In this document: piece by piece, positions 33,939 through 41,193 of the stretch
Layout of the letters: each line of letters starts with the position of its first letter
Position numbering within the stretch: the stretch's first letter is position 1
NCBI GenBank assembly: GCA_902801625.1
Contig: CADCJI010000013.1
Coordinates: forward strand, 1-64,000
Direction of reading: 5' to 3'
Origin: an uncultured Bacteroidia bacterium
Lineage (GTDB): Bacteria; Bacteroidota; Bacteroidia; Bacteroidales; F082
DNA: 64,000 bases
Notes under the pieces: model-generated
Told to the model about the DNA's origin: nothing
Databases searched by the model: none
The model's input: only the letters and a program-made list of their open reading frames with translations
Made by a program: the position numbers and the translations under genes

Positions 33939-35969
33939 TTACTGCTTGACTACTTTCTTCCAACTCACTTTTCCATCACACCTCTGTACCTTCACCAAAT
34001 ACATTCCCGAAGGTAATCTGCTCAAATCCATGTCGAAAACGGGACTTGAAGGTGAAGTTTCTTGTAACACATTTCCCATTAAATCAACGATTTGGCAATG
34101 TGTTGCGTTTTCCGATAAGACAATGTGAATCTTGCCCAAGGTAGGATTGGAGTAAATGGCAATGTGTTGGTCTTCAATGTATTTGTCAATCTTTGTCAAA
34201 TCATCACCAGTGGTCCAGTTTTCGGCGAGGCTATTGTCGAGGTCTAGGTCTTTGAGTTGAAGGTAAGGCCCGTTACCATCGGCTTCCGTAGGCCAAGGCT
34301 CGCTGTCGGAATATTGCACTTGGTCGATGATGTTGCCCCAAGCATCGGCCAACACCAGGTTTTCCGACTTGTTGTCGAGCTTGCGCATATATTGGCCGAA
34401 GGGCGTAATTTGATAGTATTCGCTAAACAACAAAGAATCGGAACAAATCACAACAGCTTGTCGACCAGCAAGATGGGCTCCATCAGGAAATTGGTAAGTG
34501 AGACCCAACTCACGGAAATAAATGCCCGTCAAGTCCACCTCCGCATCGCCATTGTTGGTGATTTCAATGAACTCAAGATGGTCGCCATCAATGCTCCACC
34601 AGTCTTGGGGATGGTAATGGATCTTTGAGATGACCAAAGGCGGCAGATCGACTTCGGAACAGCCTTGTGAAGCGCCAATATGGTCGTTCAGCCAGTCAAT
34701 GCGCTGTTGAAGCCAAGTCTTCATGTCGTTCACATACTGAGCGTGTTGCGACATTTGATTCCAGCGTTGGTTGTCGCGACCGATGGCTTCCGCAATCAAT
34801 GTGTCTATCTCGTCAATGCGGTTAGAGATAAGATTGTAGTCCAAAGGCATGCCTTCCTCGGTCAATTCAAACCAACGCTTGGCAAAATAGCAGCGAAATG
34901 CATCCGTATCGAACAGGTCTTTCCAAAAACGCGGCCCCGTATTGTCTTGGTTGTCGAACTGCCACACATCGTAGCCGCTTCGGTTGCCAAAAGCGTCGTA
35001 TCCGAAAGCAAGGTTATAGTCCCAAATGGGGCCTGCCCGCAGCTTGCCACAACGGTCCTTATGAAAGAAGGTGCTCAGATGGTACACATCGACATTGGAA
35101 GTGAACTCAGACATAATCATGAAATCGACGAAAGAAGGAATGTCAATGACCGAAGGAATACCTGTTGTTATGTCGGTGTCATAGTTATGGGCCACCGATT
35201 CAAGGTCGAGAAACACATTGTGGATATAGTCGTTCTGAGTGCTAGTAATGTTTTCGTGTTTGGGATAGTGATGGATAAACTCGGTGTAGACCGGCCACCA
35301 CCAATTCATGAGATAGGTTTGCATGGTCCATGCCAAGGGGTCGTTGTCACTACGGTTCGCTTGAACTATATAGCCTCCAGTAACTTCAGGCGGTTCGTTG
35401 CAGGTCTCGTCCATCTTCTCAATATTGACACGGTTTTTGTCCACCTTGATTTTCTCCATGAAGACATAGAGGCCTCGGTAATTGCCGTTAAGAATCACTT
35501 CGCAATACTGGCTTCGTGAGGCGTATTGGCCGATTTGGTTCGATAGTTCGTAAGCCAACACATCGCGCATCCCGGTTTGGTCGTATGCCAAAGGATTAAG
35601 GATCCAATCGTTTTCGGCAGGCATCCCGAAAAGGCTGACATTATTGTTGGAGGTATTGTCGTCTTGCAGCGTTGTCAAACCGTATGGTTTCTTGTCTGAA
35701 ACCATCTGCGAGGAATAGCCACGACGCTCGATGCCGATGCGCCCGTCGTAGTTAAGGAATTCGGGGTTGTCGATGTCGGTCAAATAGTTGCGCGAGCCAT
35801 CCTGATGCCAGATGATCTTCATCGTTGCCAAAAGTTTTGGCTCCTCAGGAATGCTGGCGCCCCCATCGGTCTCGATGACCAAGATAGGCAAGTTGCTGTC
35901 GGTGAAGGTCTGCGCATTAACCGCCAAAGACATGATAACCAACAAAAAAGCTATGATATACTTCTTCAT
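33939..35969 (-). CDS. CotH kinase-like + lamin-tail domain T9SS cargo protein
   Basis: 676 residues: a signal peptide (MSLAVNAQ); a CotH-family domain at about 60-420 (RIGIERRGYSSQM, ILNGNYRGLYVFMEKIKVDKNRVNI, GPIWDYNLAFG); a lamin-tail-type domain at about 465-570 (HLEFIEITNNGDAEVDLTG ... FPDGAHL); and a degenerate T9SS sorting domain (IAIYSNPTLGKIHIVL ... KKVVKQ). CotH proteins are atypical protein kinases in spores; extracellular bacterial members are uncharacterised. It forms an operon with the secreted protein encoded just upstream. The start at 35969 matches the signal peptide. Confidence 0.85.
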   Translation of the reverse strand: MKKYIIAFLLVIMSLAVNAQTFTDSNLPILVIETDGGASIPEEPKLLATMKIIWHQDGSRNYLTDIDNPEFLNYDGRIGIERRGYSSQMVSDKKPYGLTTLQDDNTSNNNVSLFGMPAENDWILNPLAYDQTGMRDVLAYELSNQIGQYASRSQYCEVILNGNYRGLYVFMEKIKVDKNRVNIEKMDETCNEPPEVTGGYIVQANRSDNDPLAWTMQTYLMNWWWPVYTEFIHHYPKHENITSTQNDYIHNVFLDLESVAHNYDTDITTGIPSVIDIPSFVDFMIMSEFTSNVDVYHLSTFFHKDRCGKLRAGPIWDYNLAFGYDAFGNRSGYDVWQFDNQDNTGPRFWKDLFDTDAFRCYFAKRWFELTEEGMPLDYNLISNRIDEIDTLIAEAIGRDNQRWNQMSQHAQYVNDMKTWLQQRIDWLNDHIGASQGCSEVDLPPLVISKIHYHPQDWWSIDGDHLEFIEITNNGDAEVDLTGIYFRELGLTYQFPDGAHLAGRQAVVICSDSLLFSEYYQITPFGQYMRKLDNKSENLVLADAWGNIIDQVQYSDSEPWPTEADGNGPYLQLKDLDLDNSLAENWTTGDDLTKIDKYIEDQHIAIYSNPTLGKIHIVLSENATHCQIVDLMGNVLQETSPSSPVFDMDLSRLPSGMYLVKVQRCDGKVSWKKVVKQ

Positions 35970-35977
35970 ATACATAT

Positions 35978-36703
35978 TTACTTCCAGAACTGCCACCACT
36001 TCTTTTGTCGGCCTTCCACCACACGGGCATAGCGGCTGCGCGACTTTCGCATCTTCGAAAAATGCGTTATCGTTCCAGCAGAGGGACCTTTCAAAGTGGT
36101 AATATGCGACGCAGAAGCAATGAAGCCGTTCTCGTCAGTGTCATCAATACCACCATATTTATTTTTCTTCGAGGCGAAAACGATGATATTATCGATATAC
36201 CAACTTGTCACATAAGCTCCGTGCCCTTTAAAATAAAGGCAAAACTGTGGTGACTTGGTAGTCCATTCCTCCATGTCGAAGGTAAGCAGATATTGGCTTT
36301 GCGCGATGCTTCCCACCAAAGTGTCTTCCCAGATGCTTTCCCAGTCTTCGCCGTTTTGGGAAATGCCGATACCAATTTGCGCGTTGATTTCGCCTTGAGT
36401 GGCTTCAAGGGCATGGTTGAACTGAAAATTGATGAAATCGTATTTGTCCAACTCTACGATAGGTGTCACCAAGCGAGTCGTACCCTCAAAGTTGAAGTCA
36501 GGATACATCTGCATTTCATGAGGCTTGCATCCTGCAAAAGTCGTGTTGGAGATGTACCATACCACCCAGTCATCGCCTTTCGCGTCCCAGCCCTCTTCGA
36601 GCCATGGGTTGAAAAAACCCTCACACAGCACCACATCGCCCTGCTGCGCGAAGAGCGGCAAAGTGAAGATGACCATAAGTAGTATGAGTAGATGTTTTTT
36701 CAT
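35978..36703 (-). CDS. Secreted beta-sandwich (choice-of-anchor J-like) protein
   Basis: 241 residues: a signal peptide (FTLPLFAQ), then a jelly-roll domain resembling gingipain/HagA cleaved-adhesin modules (LCEGFFNPWLEEGWDAKGDDW ... WYIDNIIVFA). The C-terminus is unusual: instead of a sorting domain it ends in a basic, aromatic tail (RKSRSRYARVVEGRQKKWWQFWK). It lies 8 bases upstream of the CotH-like gene on the same strand, so the two are probably co-expressed. Confidence 0.75.
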   Translation of the reverse strand: MKKHLLILLMVIFTLPLFAQQGDVVLCEGFFNPWLEEGWDAKGDDWVVWYISNTTFAGCKPHEMQMYPDFNFEGTTRLVTPIVELDKYDFINFQFNHALEATQGEINAQIGIGISQNGEDWESIWEDTLVGSIAQSQYLLTFDMEEWTTKSPQFCLYFKGHGAYVTSWYIDNIIVFASKKNKYGGIDDTDENGFIASASHITTLKGPSAGTITHFSKMRKSRSRYARVVEGRQKKWWQFWK

Positions 36704-36794
36704 TCAACTTCTTGATTTAACTACGTTGATTCTACGAATTTGGGACAAAAATAGGAAAAATCTTGGACTCTATTCTTTTACGAGGTGTTTTTCT

Positions 36795-36802
36795 TATTTT
36801 TG
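36795..36802 (+). promoter_or_regulatory. -7 element upstream of structured leader and radA
   Basis: TATTTTTG, an exact TAnnTTTG match. Transcription would begin around 36808-36811, just before the long hairpin at 36823-36906. Confidence 0.5.
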
Positions 36803-36822
36803 CAGCATAAACGGACACTGGA

Positions 36823-36906
36823 CCAAGGGTCACAACCCTAACACTATTACCCTCATGGCAGAGGAACATCCGCAATGAGGGTAAAGGGTGGTGTTGTGTA
36901 CCTTGG
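36823..36906 (+). ncRNA. 84-base structured leader RNA candidate upstream of radA
   Basis: A long imperfect hairpin. CCAAGG pairs with CCTTGG (outer 6 bp); after a 2x2 internal loop CACAAC pairs with GTTGTG (6 bp); after a mismatched segment TTACCCTCAT pairs with ATGAGGGTAA (10 bp); the tip is GC-AGA bulge-GGA-ACA-TCC-GC. It starts a few bases after a -7 box and ends 21 bases before the radA ATG. It lacks the GGAA loop and AGCAG of SRP RNA. It could be a regulatory leader, a free small RNA, or one more dispersed palindrome. Confidence 0.45.
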
Positions 36907-36927
36907 CTAGTCATTAAGGCAAACACT

Positions 36928-38301
36928 ATGGCAAAAGAGAAAACCGCCTTTTTCTGCAAGGAATGCGGCAATGAGTCGCCGAAATGGTTCGGGAAATGCC
37001 CTGCCTGCGGCGCATGGAACACCTGTGTGGAAGAGACCGTCGTCACGGGAAAAGACAGCAAATCGGTGAAGAAAAACGTTGGAATGGAGATGGACAAAGG
37101 TCTGCCCACGCCCATCAACGAGATTGGCAATGCTAAGGAACAACGCATCATTTTGCCCTACGAGGAACTCAATCGTGTATTGGGTGGTGGTTTGGTGCTT
37201 GGCTCTTTGACCCTCGTGGGTGGTGAACCTGGCATCGGCAAGTCGACTTTGCTTTTGCAAACGGCATTGCAACTTGCTGGCAGAAAGATACTATACATCT
37301 CTGGCGAGGAGAGCCAGACCCAAATCAAGATGCGTGCCGAGCGCATCGGCATCCACAACACCGACTGCCTCATCCTCACCGAGACCAACACGCAAGAGAT
37401 ACTGAAGCATTTCAAGAATGTGCAGCCCGACATCGTGATTGTCGACTCCATCCAGACGCTCGAATCACCCTATGTGGATGCCACGGCGGGCAGCCTCTCC
37501 CAGATCCGTGAGACCGCTGCCGAGATGAACAAAATCGCCAAGGCCTATCAAGTGCCCGTGTTCCTCATCGGCCATATCACCAAGGACGGCAGCATCGCCG
37601 GACCGAAGATCTTGGAGCATATCGTCGACACAGTGTTACAGTTTGAGGGTGACCGCCACTATGGCTTCCGCATCTTGCGCACCATCAAAAACCGCTTTGG
37701 CTCAGCGTCGGAGTTAGGCATCTTTGAGATGAACGCCACGGGCCTTCGCGAGGTGACCAACCCCAGCGAAATTCTCCTCTCGCAACGCGACGAGGAAGTG
37801 AGCGGCATCGCCATCGCCGCCACCATGGAAGGGCAACGCCCCATGCTCATCGAGACGCAAGCCTTGGTGAGCAGTGCCGCATATGGCACCCCGCAACGCT
37901 CCGCCACGGGCTTTGACATCCGCAGAATGAACATGTTGCTGGCAGTCTTGGAGAAGCGAGCTGGTTTCCGCCTTTCAATAAAAGATGTATTCTTGAACAT
38001 CGCTGGTGGCCTCCATGTGGACGACCCTGCCATTGATTTGGCCGTCATTGCAGCAGTTCTCTCATCGAATGCCGACATTCCCATTCCTTCGCGTTATGCC
38101 TTTGCCGCCGAGGTAGGCCTTTCGGGCGAAATCCGTGCTGTCACCCGCATCGAAGCCCGCATCGCTGAAGCCGATAAATTGGGCTTCGAGAAGATTTTCG
38201 TTTCGAAATACAATGCCAAGGGCTTGAACACCAAGCGATTTAAGATTCAGATTGTTCCGGTGGCTTCGGTGTATGAGTTGGGAGCGGAGTTGTTTGGATA
38301 A
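36928..38301 (+). CDS. radA: DNA repair protein RadA/Sms
   Basis: 457 residues: a four-cysteine zinc finger (C10, C13, C24, C27), a RecA-like ATPase with Walker A GGEPGIGKST (98-107), the RadA-specific KNRFG motif, and a C-terminal Lon-like domain. A branch-migration helicase in homologous recombination. The last 161 bases are about 92% identical to a second copy at 39796-39956, mostly differing at silent sites. This suggests the present 3' end came in with the neighbouring island. Confidence 0.96.
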   Translation: MAKEKTAFFCKECGNESPKWFGKCPACGAWNTCVEETVVTGKDSKSVKKNVGMEMDKGLPTPINEIGNAKEQRIILPYEELNRVLGGGLVLGSLTLVGGEPGIGKSTLLLQTALQLAGRKILYISGEESQTQIKMRAERIGIHNTDCLILTETNTQEILKHFKNVQPDIVIVDSIQTLESPYVDATAGSLSQIRETAAEMNKIAKAYQVPVFLIGHITKDGSIAGPKILEHIVDTVLQFEGDRHYGFRILRTIKNRFGSASELGIFEMNATGLREVTNPSEILLSQRDEEVSGIAIAATMEGQRPMLIETQALVSSAAYGTPQRSATGFDIRRMNMLLAVLEKRAGFRLSIKDVFLNIAGGLHVDDPAIDLAVIAAVLSSNADIPIPSRYAFAAEVGLSGEIRAVTRIEARIAEADKLGFEKIFVSKYNAKGLNTKRFKIQIVPVASVYELGAELFG

Positions 38302-38340
38302 GGGAAGCAAATCTAACACAAATCTTTTGTAAATCATAGG

Positions 38341-38429
38341 TTCCAGCGGATTTGCAATCCGCTGGACTTGGATATAAGGATTTGCAATCCGAAAACAAAA
38401 AAGCGTAACTATTCGGATTGCAAAATCCC
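38341..38429. repeat. Palindromic repeat, family H (CCAGCGGATTTGCAATCC)
   Basis: TTCCAGCGGATTTGCAATCCGCTGG followed by an inverted pair GGATTTGCAATCCG / CGGATTGCAAAATCC. A second copy is at 44975-45031. It lies just after the radA stop and runs into the 3' end of the Imm11-like gene. Confidence 0.8.
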
Positions 38430-39053
38430 TCGAGCGGTATTTTCCGGATAAATGCCAGAATTCCATACCATATCCTTTATATTTTCCAAAACGACATTGG
38501 TGACTTTATGCTTTTTGAGAAGATCTTTTACGCGTTCTGTCACAATGATGTCGCCACCACCTTCGGGAGTGAAAAAGTCACTGCCGTCCCAACTTTCCAA
38601 AGGAAAATGAAAACCTTTCATTATAGAAAACTTGCCTTTAGGAATAACTATGTTAGAGTTTTGAATGACACTTTCAGGATATTCTATGGTTTCCATCACT
38701 TTAGATTTTGAGATGTCAAATGCCCCGCATCTTCCTGTTATTGTAAGTAGATAATAACTCAAATCTTCATGGTCATTGATAGTTATTGGATAGAATTTGC
38801 AACCAGTTATATTGTTGTCTTGTAACAATTTAACTACCCTTCCTGAAATGCCAAGCAACAAGCCCTGCCCAGCTGTGACAACATCCCAAAACTTTTTACC
38901 AAAACACGGATTTACAATAAATCTGAGTTCTCCTTTAGGTATATTTTTGTCTATCCTGATTTTCAAATCATCCCATTCATCTTGACGAAAACAAGGCAAT
39001 AAAAAGAGGCTTCCCCTACCATGAGAAAAACTAAAAAATTGAGGTTCGTTCAT
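38409..39053 (-). CDS. Imm11/DUF1629-like immunity-type protein
   Basis: 214 residues with no signal or membrane segment. The C-terminal half has the Imm11 family pattern: SWDGSDFFTPEGGGDIIVTERVKDLLKKHKVTNVVLENI. Such proteins neutralise secreted polymorphic toxins. No toxin gene is adjacent, so it is either an orphan immunity gene or unrelated to toxin immunity. The 3' end overlaps a family H repeat, which may have supplied the last codons (ARGILQSE). It lies inside the segment bounded by the two radA 3' ends. Confidence 0.5.
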   Translation of the reverse strand: MNEPQFFSFSHGRGSLFLLPCFRQDEWDDLKIRIDKNIPKGELRFIVNPCFGKKFWDVVTAGQGLLLGISGRVVKLLQDNNITGCKFYPITINDHEDLSYYLLTITGRCGAFDISKSKVMETIEYPESVIQNSNIVIPKGKFSIMKGFHFPLESWDGSDFFTPEGGGDIIVTERVKDLLKKHKVTNVVLENIKDMVWNSGIYPENTARGILQSE

Positions 39054-39128
39054 CTAGATTTGTGTTTTGTTAGTGTCGTTGAAACGGAAAAAGAGTTGGA
39101 TAATTGTATTGGAATTGTGAATTATTGT

Positions 39129-39136
39129 TATTTTTG
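39129..39136 (+). promoter_or_regulatory. -7 element of hicBA
   Basis: TATTTTTG exactly matches TAnnTTTG, with a TTG about 22 bases upstream. The leader to the hicB ATG is about 15 bases. Confidence 0.5.
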
Positions 39137-39155
39137 CGCCATAAAACAAAAAACG

Positions 39156-39521
39156 ATGACGAATCTGAACTACATCAGTTTTAGCAAAGATGGCGTTGAA
39201 ATCAGCGTTTCGTTGTTTGTCTTCAAGGAAGGCGACACTTACATTGCCTATTGTCCTTCGCTTGATCTTTCGGGCTATGACCTTACCGAAGAAAGTGCCC
39301 GTGCCGATTTCGATTTCATGCTTTCCGATTATCTTTCTGAACAGTTGCGCAATGGAACACTCCGTGCTGATTTGGCTTTGCATGGGTGGAAAGTGGGGAA
39401 GGCCAAAGGTAATGAGCCTGATTTGTCGGACATGCTTGGCATGAATGAGCAACTTCGCAATCTCGTCACACACTCTTTCAAGAAAACCAATGTCAACAAG
39501 ACCTGCCAGATTTCAGCATGA
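39156..39521 (+). CDS. hicB: HicB-like antitoxin
   Basis: 121 residues. The N-terminal partial RNase-H-like HicB fold shows VFKEGDTYIAYCPSLDLSGYDLTEESARADFDFML. The C-terminal part (GMNEQLRNLVTHSFKKTNVNK) may be the DNA-binding or dimerisation end. The start at 39156 is preferred over an upstream in-frame ATG at 39021, because the longer version would span the promoter. The stop overlaps the hicA start by 4 bases. Confidence 0.8.
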   Translation: MTNLNYISFSKDGVEISVSLFVFKEGDTYIAYCPSLDLSGYDLTEESARADFDFMLSDYLSEQLRNGTLRADLALHGWKVGKAKGNEPDLSDMLGMNEQLRNLVTHSFKKTNVNKTCQISA

Positions 39522-39784
39522 ATACTTATCGGATAGGCAATATTAGCATCGCTGATTTCAAGGTTTTTCTTGCTGAACAAGGTTGCAAAGTGGTGGAATC
39601 AGGCAACTCCGGGCATGAAAAATGGTCAAAAGAGGGTATGTTGCGTCCGGTTGTTTTCCAGACGCATATTGACCCAATACCCGAATTCATCATCAGAAAC
39701 AATCTGCACAATATGGGATTGACGGCTAAAGATTTCCGTCAGTGGTTGCGAAAACGAGATATGAAAAAACGGTCTGACAATTAG
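39518..39784 (+). CDS. hicA: HicA-like mRNA interferase toxin
   Basis: 88 residues. The double-stranded-RNA-binding-like HicA fold has the catalytic histidine in SGNSGHEKW, followed by RPVVFQTHIDPIPEFIIRNNLHNMGLTAKDFRQWL, the family's proline/leucine pattern. Gene order antitoxin-toxin is the reverse of the classic E. coli hicAB but common elsewhere. It ends 11 bases before the duplicated radA fragment. Confidence 0.85.
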   Translation: MNTYRIGNISIADFKVFLAEQGCKVVESGNSGHEKWSKEGMLRPVVFQTHIDPIPEFIIRNNLHNMGLTAKDFRQWLRKRDMKKRSDN

Positions 39785-39795
39785 TTTTCATTATC

Positions 39796-39956
39796 TCACC
39801 CGCATCGAAGCCCGTATCGCCGAGGCCGATAAATTGGGCTTTGAGAAGATTTTTGTCTCGAAATACAATGCCAAGGGATTGGACACCAAGCGATTTAAGA
39901 TCCAGATTGTGCCTGTGGCATCGGTGTATGAGTTGGGAGCGGAGTTATTTGGATAA
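39796..39956 (+). pseudogene. Duplicated radA 3' fragment
   Basis: 161 bases aligning without gaps to 38141-38301, the radA 3' end, with 13 differences. Nearly all are silent; the single amino-acid change is Asn to Asp in KGLNTK. It includes the radA stop codon and has no start of its own. The Imm11-like and hicBA genes lie between the two copies, as expected for insertion of an island that brought its own replacement 3' end. Confidence 0.88.
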
Positions 39957-39959
39957 AAA

Positions 39960-40376
39960 CTAGTAGAACGGGAAAAAGAAGAAATAGGCGGCCACCCATT
40001 CGCGTGGAATGCCTTGGGCTTTGCCAATGCTGGAACCGGTGCTATTGCGTACCGTGCCATCGCTTTCTACCTTGCCAATGCTGGCACCACTGCTGTTGCG
40101 CACTGTTCCGTCATTGTCCAGCTTTCCAATGCTTGAACCACTGCTATTGCGGATGGTACCGTCCCTATCAATCTTGCCGATGCTGGAACCAGAACCGTTG
40201 CGGATAGTGCCATCACTATCGAACTTGCCGACGCTGGAGCCACTGGAGTTACGGATGGTACCTCCATTCTCAATTGTGCCACAGCGCGAACCGCTGCTGT
40301 TATATACGGCCTGAGCCATGGCTCCCGAAGTCATCATTAGAGCTATGGCCAAAATCAAAACTCTTAATATTTTCAT
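39960..40376 (-). CDS. Secreted 17-residue-repeat protein (5-fold beta-flower-like)
   Basis: 138 residues: a signal peptide (MTSGAMAQA), then five near-perfect 17-residue repeats of the form DGTIRNSSGSSIGKxxx after a diverged first copy, and a hydrophobic aromatic end (VAAYFFFFPFY). The pattern fits the family named 5-fold beta-flower protein, a small closed beta structure; function unknown. The 51-base DNA repeats are imperfect, showing selection on the protein. It begins 3 bases after the duplicated radA stop, converging with it. Confidence 0.75.
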   Translation of the reverse strand: MKILRVLILAIALMMTSGAMAQAVYNSSGSRCGTIENGGTIRNSSGSSVGKFDSDGTIRNGSGSSIGKIDRDGTIRNSSGSSIGKLDNDGTVRNSSGASIGKVESDGTVRNSTGSSIGKAQGIPREWVAAYFFFFPFY

Positions 40377-40506
40377 GTCTCTTTCTGTTTATATGGTTGA
40401 ACTATCGATGCAAAAGTACCAAAAAAGAAATCAATAATCATTCCAAACGAAAAGAAACGGAGACTTAAATGCGAAATGCAAACAGTAAGAGCAAGAGAAA
40501 AATGCG

Positions 40507-40514
40507 TATTTTTG
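40507..40514 (+). promoter_or_regulatory. -7 element of ruvC
   Basis: TATTTTTG, exact TAnnTTTG, ending 13 bases before the ruvC ATG. Confidence 0.45.
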
Positions 40515-40527
40515 CAAAAAATAGAGA

Positions 40528-41112
40528 ATGGATCAAGAAAAAATCATACTAGGCATCGACCCGGGCACGATGGTGATGGGTTACGGCGTGATTCGTGAAC
40601 AAGGTAAGAAAATGGAGCTCCTCACGATGGGAGTTATCAACTTGAAGAAACTGGAAAACCAGGCACTCAAGCTGAAGAAGATCTTCGAACGCGTGCTGGA
40701 AATCATCAACGAATACCATCCCGACGAGTTGGCTATTGAGGCACCGTTCTTTGGAAAGAATGTGCAGTCGATGCTGAAGCTGGGACGCGCCCAAGGCGTG
40801 GCCATGGCTGCCGCGCTCTATCGCGACATTCCCATCTTCGAATACTCGCCCAAAACCATCAAACAAAATATCACTGGAAATGGAAATGCCTCAAAGGAAC
40901 AAGTGGCCAAGATGGTGCATTTCATCCTCAAGACCGATGAAGACCCAAAATTCTTCGATGCCACCGATGCCGTGGCCGCTGCCGTGTGCCACTCCATATC
41001 AAAAGGTAAGGATGTGAACTACACCAAGCACACCACTGAAAAAGCCAAGGCACATCGCAAGCCCGACTGGAGCAAGTTCATTGCAGAGAATCCCGATAGG
41101 ATAAAGAAATGA
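40528..41112 (+). CDS. ruvC: Crossover junction endodeoxyribonuclease RuvC
   Basis: 194 residues, RNase-H fold. Catalytic acidic residues are visible in LGIDPGTMVMGYGVI (Asp11), LAIEAPFFGKN and DATDAVAAAVCH. It resolves Holliday junctions. The C-terminus has a basic extension (TTEKAKAHRKPDWSKF). It converges with the GH78 gene across a long hairpin. Confidence 0.95.
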   Translation: MDQEKIILGIDPGTMVMGYGVIREQGKKMELLTMGVINLKKLENQALKLKKIFERVLEIINEYHPDELAIEAPFFGKNVQSMLKLGRAQGVAMAAALYRDIPIFEYSPKTIKQNITGNGNASKEQVAKMVHFILKTDEDPKFFDATDAVAAAVCHSISKGKDVNYTKHTTEKAKAHRKPDWSKFIAENPDRIKK

Positions 41113-41120
41113 TAATTCAC

Positions 41121-41191
41121 GAAATTGCCTTTCTATGTCATTCCTGCGCTGGATAGAAGCGTTGGCTTGGAATCTATAGAAAGGCAATTTC
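41121..41191. terminator. Bidirectional long-stem hairpin between ruvC and GH78
   Basis: GAAATTGCCTTTCTAT and its exact complement form a 16-bp perfect stem, with a second inner stem ATTCC/GGAAT in the 39-base loop. It sits between two convergent genes and probably terminates both. It could also be another mobile palindrome. Confidence 0.65.
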
Positions 41192-41193
41192 TA

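Noticed and set aside
36823..36906. Signal recognition particle RNA
   Set aside because: Size and hairpin shape fit, but the GGAA-type tetraloop and the AGCAG internal-loop sequence of SRP domain IV are absent on both strands.
39021..39155. 45-residue N-terminal extension of hicB
   Set aside because: It would run across a canonical -7 box (39129-39136) and has no HicB similarity; the internal ATG at 39156 gives the family start.
40000..40310. Regular 51-base DNA repeats resembling a CRISPR array
   Set aside because: The repeats are imperfect, contiguous without spacers, and encode a 17-residue protein repeat in one open frame with a signal peptide.
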